A stretch of DNA of 64,000 nt from Acanthochlamys bracteata. Taxonomy: Eukaryota > Streptophyta > Magnoliopsida > Pandanales > Velloziaceae. Where the stretch lies: contig CM034133.1 of NCBI GenBank assembly GCA_019914995.1, positions 3,224,001 through 3,288,000 of the forward strand. The letters are read 5' to 3'. Under the pieces are notes generated by a model. It ran no database searches. It saw only the letters and a list, made by a program, of their open reading frames with translations, and was not told where the DNA came from. Below, piece by piece: positions 56,500-64,000 of the stretch. The translations under genes were made by a program, and so were the position numbers. How positions within the stretch are numbered: position 1 is the first letter of the stretch; each line of letters starts with the position of its first letter.

Positions 56500-59400
56500 A
56501 TGAACGGCAGCCCGTCCGGTTTTCGTAAGACTGTTTATCAATTGATTGATCTATGAAAATTTGTGTGTATTAGTTTGCGCTTGGTGGAAACTTGATGAAT
56601 TTGGTGGTTTTGTGGTTGGTTGTTGGATTTTTATTGTTTTGTTTGGGTTTTAGAGAATGCGCCGGTGACGAGAGCGTTCATCATCGCAAGCGCGTTGATG
56701 ACTGTTGTGTTTGGTGTCCAAGGCAGGTCTATGAAGCTTGGATTGTCTTACCAGGTTCGAAGTTTGAGCTCAAAGTTTCGATCTTGTATTTTGTTTTTTC
56801 TTCTTTTGCTTTTTTAGGTCTTTGATTCAATTTTGTGATTGCGTTTAGTTCCTGAATTTATTCAATTTGTGATACTATTATTCTAAAGAAGTATGGATTT
56901 TGACGATCTGTCAGAATGTTGTACATTGAGATTGACGAGATATGGATTTAATGTCAAAAAAAGCAATCTTGCATCCACTCTGTAAACTTTCAACAACATT
57001 GGTACCAAGCAATTAGCTAATTTTCATACTGTCGACTCAATTGGAAGTTAGCATTCACATTGTGTTAATTCGTTATTGATATAAACAATGCTACATGTTA
57101 CTTTGTAGTGTAGATATTATTCATCTTAAGAGCAGCGGAATTGAGTGCATAAATTCATCGTGTAGTGAAGTATATCATAGAAACTGTGGTACTCATACAC
57201 CTCCCTGTGAAAATAGCTTCTAAATTGTAGTTAGAAATTACAAATGCATCTTCCCACTATATTTCTTGCTCCACTCATCTGCACCAGGACAACAATACCA
57301 AAATCCTTAAGAATTTTCTATGGACATGCACAGCTGTAATTTGTCCGATTTAAGCTCTTTTTGATGAACTCTTTGTGTAGTCAACTAGTTCACCTCACAC
57401 ATTTATTTTCTCTTTTTAGATATTTCAAGATTGAATTGGAGCCAAACACTCTTAGCTAAAGTGATCATCATTTTGCAGGACATTTATGAGAACTTTCATG
57501 TTTGGAGGATTTTCACTTCTAACTTTGCCTTCTCATCTACACCACAGTTGATGTTTGGCCTGTATCTTCTTTATTACTTCAGAGTATTTGAGAGACAATT
57601 GGGCTCTAATAAACACTCAGTGAGTAATCCCATCTTGTAGCTATGCTATTTTTGGTTGTGTACATTTAGTAGTTTGTACGGGATTTCTTCTAACCAGTAA
57701 GCTACCAAGTCCGTCCTTACTTCAACGGAAGTGATTAATTTATCTAGTGATAATGAATTCATCGACCGTTATTAATACTTTTAAACTCGTAAGGGTACAG
57801 CTTAGAGAGAAAGAGCAAGGCATATATATGGTTTTTATAGATTTAGAAAAAGCTAAAGATAGGTTATCTAGAGAAGTGTTATGGCGGGTGTTAGAAAAAA
57901 ATGTATACCTAATACATATATAAAGATCATTAATGATATGTGATATAGTCGTTGCTAGAGTATACTGTAATAGTGATATTAGTAAAGAGTCTTATTACTA
58001 GAGGATTACATCAAGATTCAGCTTTATGTCTTTAGTTATTTGTCTTAATAATGGATGACTCACTCAATATATTGAAGATGAAGTATCGTGGTGTATGTTA
58101 GTCACCGATGACATAGATTTAATTGATGAGATAATAAAGAGATTAAGCTATAAATTAGATGTCGAAGGAGTACATTAGAATCTAAAGGTGTTGTAGTTTA
58201 TAAGAGTGATGCGATATCATCATCACAATTTAGGAGAAAAAAGGGGTAGACCAAAATTAACTTAGCTTAGGGTGGTGGCGAAGGATTTAAAGGAATTGGA
58301 TCTTTCGTTTAGTTTATAATCGAATGGACTGAAGAAACATGTTCATTTAGCCGACCCCACTCAAGTAGGATAAAGACTTAGTCTTGTTTTATTGTTGTTG
58401 TTGTTGAGGGTACAACTTAGTTGGAAGTTTCAACTTAAGTTAATTTGCTCACATCTTTTATCGTTTCGTGCAGGTTTTTGTCTTATTTTCCGTTGTTACA
58501 TCATCTTTGCTTGAGGTCTTGGCGTTGTTTTTCCTCAGAGGTAGGTCCATTTAGACTTGTGCCAAGTCCTGCTGAGCTGAGACATTTCAAACCATATTAT
58601 GTAGCAATTAACTCCATTAGTTGTATAATGTTATCATTTTCATCCTGTTTTCCCAGAAGTTTCTAAAAGTACTTCAGATTTTTATCTTGTTTCCTCAGTG
58701 ATGTTTGCCACTTTAAAATATCCTCTCTATCCTGATGAAGACTTCACATCTAGATTCTATAATATCTGCATCAAAATTGGATGCCACTTGTATAAACATA
58801 GAATTGTTTTAATTTCATACACGTACTAACAAAGAATCTGCTATCTTTAAGTTTATAGAGTACTGGCATTTGACCATGTCAGTGGCCTGTTGAGGTTATA
58901 TCCAGGTTTTTCGTTGGTCTACCAGTGGTGAAGAGTGGTCTGTAGAGAGAGAACATTTTTATTCTGGTTATAAACATGAGAAACTCTGCACTGAAATTGG
59001 TGGCATTTCTAACTCAATGAAAATCACAATCTCTGGCAACGCGAGTTGGCAGGAAAAATCTGATTGTTTGACTTATATCTGAAATCATATCGAATTCCTA
59101 GGTATTAGCTTTTTAGGCAACTAACAGCATAGTGCCTTATGTCTGCTGAAATTGGCTATGGACCTTTGCTTTTGGTTACCATATACTCTAGACAACTGAT
59201 GCCTATGAAGGTGCTGTGTAGAATCTAAAATTATATCCTGCTTCATCTTTATTTGTACCAAAGTGACATAATCATTTTTCATAAGACTTGTGTTTGCTGA
59301 AAATTACTTCTCTTCTTTGCTTTGTTGATGTTTTCATGCATGCTTTTTATCAACGCCATGGAGTTATATACTAATATATCATGATGTCATTTCTTACTTA

Positions 59401-61137
59401 ACAGAGAGATCTAATACTTGTAGTGTTTTTCCAGAATCTATTCTAGGAACACCGGCATCTGGACCTTATGGTCTTATATTTGCTTCCTTTGTTCCCTTCT
59501 ACTTTGATATCCCTGTTTCATCACGGTTCCATGTATTCAGCTTAAAGTTCAGCGACAAGACTTTTATATATTTAGCAGGCCTTCAGGTTGGAACCACTTC
59601 TAAGTCGATATGAATTTCCATTAATTCCTAGTATTACTACGTGTTAGTATCATGTAACCTGATTGTATCTTGTTTACCAGCTACTTTTGTCAGCTTGGAA
59701 ATGCTCTATTGTTCCTGGCATTTGTGGCTTAATGGCTGGTGCGCTTTATCGTCTTAACATATTTGGAATTCGCAGGATGAAGGTGAGGCTTTCTCAAAAT
59801 TTCAAGTTTGATCTCCATTGCTTAGGTCCCAAAGAAGATGAGAATTTTGCTTTTTAAATTATACAAGTCCATAATGTTTTCTTCGATTTGCATTAAGCCT
59901 TTGTTTTCCGTGAAGCTTTGTTTAATATAGTTTTGATTGATAAGTAAACTATTTCATGGTTCTCCTTTTGTTATGATATAACACATGTGAAAGTCTATTT
60001 GAGACCAGAGGGATGCATGATGCTTAACGCATGAATTCCATCTGTCAACCATGCCCATAGATTTTTTCTGGCCATAATCTTGTGAATCTCTTTACTGTTC
60101 CTTAGCATTGGTAGGGGGTGTTCAGACTCCTTTATGATTCTAAATAGGGCAACTAGAAAGCACCTAACGAGTGTCTTCTTTGTTTAATGATATGCTATGC
60201 GGAAGGGATTCCACCAAACCCTTTGCAGACAGAACTGGAATAGAGAATATCTATTATTATTTTTTATCATCTTGTCAATGAGGTGAAAAAAGTTTAACTA
60301 GAATTTATAGGAATTTATGATTTAGGCTTTTGAATAACAATATGAATTTGTTACTAGTATATATTCAAGTGTGAAAATACAGGCTTTGAAGAATTAGTGA
60401 AGTACAACTCTAGCAGTTAGGGTAAATAAAAACTCCTTGAAATGCTGGTCATGGTGTTGAAGCTTGAGAGGATGACAAGGCCCTATTCCAGTATAAAGTT
60501 CATAAAACCAAGGCATCATTGCCAAGTAGTAAGGCCCTGTTTTGTTGGTTGCACATTTGTAACTTATTTATGAAAGCCATACCTGTTGGTCTTATACATT
60601 GTGAGGTCATACCTGTTGGTCTTATACGTCGTGAGTTTTTTTTACATATAGTAATATTGCTACTCTTTAACTTGGATACAGATTCCAAAAAAGATTGCAT
60701 CATTTTTCTCAAAATTATTCTCATCAACTTCTGGAAGTCCATCAAATAGGATGTCACATGGGAATGTTATTCGCAATGTTCCTTCCTATGCTGGCCGTCA
60801 TATGCAGGCAAGTCATCTTTTCTTTTTGGTTTGCGTTTGGCTATAAGCATGTCTTCAATTGAAATCACCATATGTAACTGCATGCTAGCAGTATTAGATA
60901 AGTTGTTTTTCAGTGAGAGACTGCTTTCTTAGACAAATGAACTGAGTTGCTTGGCTTCTAATGCAGGGTGATTATCCTGCAACTGTACGTGCAGCTGTGT
61001 TGGAACCTCCTGAATCGTCTGTTGCCACCTTAGTATCTATGGGTTTTGACAGTAACTCTGCCAGACGAGCTCTCATGCAGGCTAGAAATGACATCAATGC
61101 TGCGACAAACATTCTTCTGGAAGCACAGTCTCGTTGA
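56500..61137 (+). CDS. RBL18: Rhomboid-like UBA-domain protein (RBL18/UBAC2 family)
   Basis: Predicted 294-residue protein from eight exons: 56500-56524, 56654-56754, 57479-57619, 58474-58540, 59435-59586, 59681-59782, 60682-60807 and 60967-61137. The start MNGSPSGF leads into [14 protein letters not shown] derlin/rhomboid-type membrane domain follows, with [75 protein letters not shown] and [17 protein letters not shown]. The C-terminal UBA domain reads [20 protein letters not shown] and [18 protein letters not shown]. Where active rhomboids have G-x-S-G, this protein has GPYG, so it is probably a pseudoprotease like UBAC2, which works in ER-associated degradation. Length agrees with Arabidopsis RBL18. 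The last intron (60808-60966) uses a GC donor (CAG then GCAAGT); the nearby GT would give a stop codon at once. Intron 3 contains a LINE fragment. Confidence 0.93.
57806..58406 (+). mobile_element. 5'-truncated RTE-type LINE in RBL18 intron 3
   Basis: The 601-bp insert is bracketed by 14-bp duplications, AGGGTACAGCTTAG (57792-57805) and AGGGTACAACTTAG (58407-58420). It holds a decayed reverse-transcriptase 3' region in the same orientation as the gene, with pieces such as [36 protein letters not shown] and RGRPKLTW, then DPTQVG. It ends in a (TTG)n tail, the usual 3' end of plant RTE elements. Stops, frameshifts and internal deletions rule out activity. Confidence 0.85.
60578..60635. repeat. 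Two tandem copies of a 30-bp unit in RBL18 intron 6
   Basis: CATACCTGTTGGTCTTATAC occurs at 60578 and again at 60608 with a 30-bp period and few differences. It is intronic, about 50-100 bp before the acceptor of exon 7. Confidence 0.9.
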
Positions 61138-63612
61138 CATCAAAGATTTGTTGCTTCTGCTGGGATACTGAGACAGTTGAATAGGAAGATTATACAGCCA
61201 GTGATGTCAGTTATCCTGGATTGTTGGTCGACATATCAATTTTCTAGCAATGGCTTTTCATGTTCAAGTGTACACGGTCATCTCATAACAGCTAGAAGAC
61301 CTGATAACTTGACCAAGATGCTCAAACATGCAAGACACTGACTTGTCATATCCCTTTGTTACAATGTAATCTTAAGTTACTAGATAAAACGATCCTAATG
61401 TAAATTTTTTTTCTGAAATTTAGATACAATGCACAGTTGCGTACTCATTATGCTCTTTTTCAAATCATCTGCAAACTCCCCGCATTTGTAAATTGGTGTG
61501 GTTTGTGTTAAGGCTTCTCTCTATCTGGTGATTTAATTGTAGATTCATTTAGTTATTGTATGTTTCAATGTTAATGATTTTACCAATTGAGAAGGAAATA
61601 TTGATCTTTTGATATTTTCAATTGTAAAAGCATATGCATGATTGGTTCAGAAATTCATTTCTGAACAACTACTGCAGATCTTACATTGGATTGCTATCAG
61701 TTTATGACTTGGGAAATTTTCTTTTTATACACAGCTTCAACTTTAAATGCCACAGATTTCCAATTACCTGTATCTGCTATACTGAAAACCTGGACAACTG
61801 AAGCTTTTCAGCAAATCAATCTAGTAATAAGCAGATGATGTCCTTAAAGAACCACATTGTGAACAGAGTGGGAGACTTTCACTTACCTTTTCTCCTTCAG
61901 AGATCGATACATAGCTTTTATTGCAGAATACACACACTTCTTAATGCATCTCCTTGTCATCCATAGAACTACATGCACATTATAATGACAAATTTGCAGG
62001 TTATATTGCATTCAAAGTAGATGTCAAATTTATTCTCTGTCATAATTGTGATTCATGTCTTCTTTCGGCTCAGATTGATGAAATTGTCGAAAACAGCTGT
62101 ACTTGTTGCTACTTCACCTCCCAAAGACCTACGTGCAAGTTGATTGTGGTCGCTGTTTGCTTTGCTGAGATGTATGATCTGACCATATGGAGAAGATGTC
62201 GACTGACCATTGGAATTATGTGCTATGTTTTCCTATAGTTGGAACTCATACTGCTATATAAGAAAATGGTTGAGGCTTGCAACATGGTTTTGCAAGCATA
62301 AAATTTGCAGATCTGAAATGTAGTTTGAACTTTGAATCCTGAAAATGTGAATGATCGAAGTTGGACACCAGAGACTAACTCAATAATCTGAGATGAGAAG
62401 AACAGCAGATATGTCAGGAGTAGTGCCTCTAAGCTTCTAGTTTAAAATTACACCTGGAGTACACTACTGAAACTTGACATCGTTTGGAAGCCACTACTAC
62501 CAAAGAATTATCACAACATGAATTTATAACAATTTAGGATGGCTGTCTCTATCGAGGGGAGAAAGCAAGAGCAACAGTTTTTAACCTGCTTTCATGCACT
62601 TAGTTTAGGCGAGGCCATTAATTTAACATTTGCAGCCCAAAGTTGAGTCTGCAAAAAGCTTAAACGTGTAATATTAAAGAAGAGATATAAAAGTATTATG
62701 CAAAGTGCTTCTCCCCGATCTCTGCATAAGAGCAAATCTTTGCACGGCACAACTTCAGTTAAAGAATCGAAGTAACCCTAGAAGCAAAACTCCAACTTTC
62801 TTGTTGTCTTAAGTTTGAAGAAGAAACAGAGAAAGAAAGAACATTCAACTCATTCACTAGTTGAGCATGTAGCGGCAGTAGCATAAAACTGAAATACTTT
62901 TGTTTTTCTGAACAGTAGGCAGTTTTAGTGATTATTGTAGCAGAGAAAGAAAGTTTTTTGTTGGTTCATCAGAGAAACACAGTAAGAGAATGAATGCTAA
63001 GGTGAGTCGAAATTACATTAACAGAAACATCCATCATAGAAACATTAAAACAGGTGATTTTAAACACCGTCAAACCAATGAGTTAAACGAGATCATGTGA
63101 TTGCCAACTGTCATGCTTGTAAATGTTTCCCTACCTTTAAATAACAACACTCAAGTGTCGCATCAGTGATTCATCAATTAAGCACGATTCAAAAACAGTA
63201 CTTAGATCCCACGGTATAGTAAGAGAACAAGGAGAGATGTTATTATGCGGGTAGCTACTACATGCAACTAACTATCTCATGGAAAAAGCACAGTGCTTGA
63301 ATTCCTGCACTTTCGATTTGAAACATTTTAACTATTCTCATCTGTACATTCATTCATTCCAACAGCTCTCAACATATAATCACTGGTACCAGGTGAAAAA
63401 AGAAAAAGAATCTTACGACAGGAGGCCGTTGGAAGGTATTGCGCTCCTAATCTTCTATGACAACTTCCGCTGACCCATCCCAGTTCCTAGTCTAGGGCTG
63501 GTATGGATTGAAGTTGCATGGCTCTAATTTGCCACAGAAGTTAGATGGAGAGTTTAACGCTTCTGTTTCAATCAATTTCGTGGAAGTAATCGGATAAAGC
63601 TTTCATTATGTG
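61138..63612. other. Convergent 3' region between RBL18 and the CDPK-related kinase
   Basis: It should contain the 3' UTRs of both flanking genes. Short ORFs (for example 61954-62238) lack any recognisable domain and look like chance. I see no RNA gene or mobile element. Confidence 0.45.
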
Positions 63613-63985
63613 CTAAACCTTCTGTAAGCGAGGTGCCACCCCATGTAGAAGTTTGAGAAATCCCAAGAAACTAAGTTTTCCGTCAGAAGGTCTTATCCAG
63701 TCTTGAAGCACAACATGAAGTGGAACTGATGGTGCGAGCCCAAGTTCCTAACATTTGAATAACTCAATAGGTAAGTATTTAAAACAAAAGACAAAGTAAA
63801 CACTAGCATAGCAAGGTCTGAACATATGTATTCATACCGATGCAAGCTCCTCAATCATAATAGCCCTGTTCCCCTCTTTCTCAAAGAACTCATATCCACG
63901 ACGAGCATGCTGCTCCCAACTGCTCAGACCTTCCAGCTGATGAATGCTTATGGCAGCAGCAGCAAATTCTTCAAAATCTAATTTC
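63613..63985 (-). CDS. CDPK-related kinase (CRK), C-terminal part only
   Basis: Two minus-strand exons are visible: 63985-63838 ([20 protein letters not shown], then [19 protein letters not shown] and IMIEELAS) and the terminal exon 63747-63613 ([20 protein letters not shown], then [19 protein letters not shown] and LQKV-stop). This is the degenerate EF-hand tail of the plant CRK family, Ser/Thr kinases related to CDPKs whose EF-hands usually bind calcium poorly. The acceptor at 63986 shows that an intron and the kinase domain lie beyond position 64000. The sequence is intact as far as it goes; which CRK member it is cannot be decided from the tail. Confidence 0.9.
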
Positions 63986-64000
63986 CTATGTTGAAGAGAA

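Noticed and set aside
61954-62238. 94-codon plus-strand ORF downstream of RBL18
   Set aside because: No recognisable domain and Cys-rich random composition; it lies in a likely 3' UTR or intergenic stretch.

Overview
This window is nuclear DNA from a flowering plant, almost certainly a eudicot. The genes are split by many AT-rich GT-AG introns, intergenic DNA is very AT-rich, and the protein families are plant-specific (TGA bZIP, HSFB4, MIZU-KUSSEI-like, bifunctional aspartokinase-homoserine dehydrogenase, plastid-type gyrase B, CDPK-related kinase). I cannot name the species. All exon models were built by reading splice sites and reading frame by eye; no transcript or database search was available.

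Layout, left to right: (1) 1002-5845 (+), an ERI2-like DEDDh 3'-5' exoribonuclease with a C-terminal GRF zinc finger. (2) 6963-7337 (+), the intronless U2 snRNP subunit SF3B6/p14. (3) About 3 kb without a gene, then a decayed A-type cytochrome P450 at 10321-11474 (+). (4) 11835-15555 (-), a clade II TGA bZIP factor (TGA2-like) with a 2.1-kb intron in its 5' leader. (5) 20569-28361 (+), organellar DNA gyrase subunit B in 21 coding exons. (6) A decayed, unidentified coding remnant on the minus strand near 28.7-29.3 kb. (7) 29897-32716 (-), a mitochondrial-type PPR protein of the At1g80270 family, with an in-frame TGA at codon 98. (8) A 5.4-kb gene-free stretch upstream of HSFB4 (38241-39402, +). 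(9) A MIZU-KUSSEI 1-like DUF617 gene (40525-41295, -). (10) 41935-50035 (-), plastid aspartokinase-homoserine dehydrogenase in 19 coding exons. (11) A 6.4-kb repeat-rich stretch holding three adjacent copies of an AT-rich MITE-like element, a 1.69-kb solo LTR with perfect 5-bp target duplications, and an 82-bp near-perfect palindrome. (12) 56500-61137 (+), a rhomboid-like UBA protein (RBL18/UBAC2 family) whose third coding intron carries a truncated RTE-type LINE and whose last intron is GC-AG. (13) The last two coding exons of a CDPK-related kinase (63613-63985, -), which continues beyond the right edge.

The genes are unrelated housekeeping and regulatory loci, not a functional cluster. I see no prokaryotic-type system, CRISPR array, rRNA or tRNA gene. 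The observations most worth a second look are the PPR nonsense codon, the solo LTR and the LINE with their target duplications, the AT-rich element family, the long palindrome, a candidate Helitron 3' end and the unidentified remnant beside the gyrase gene.
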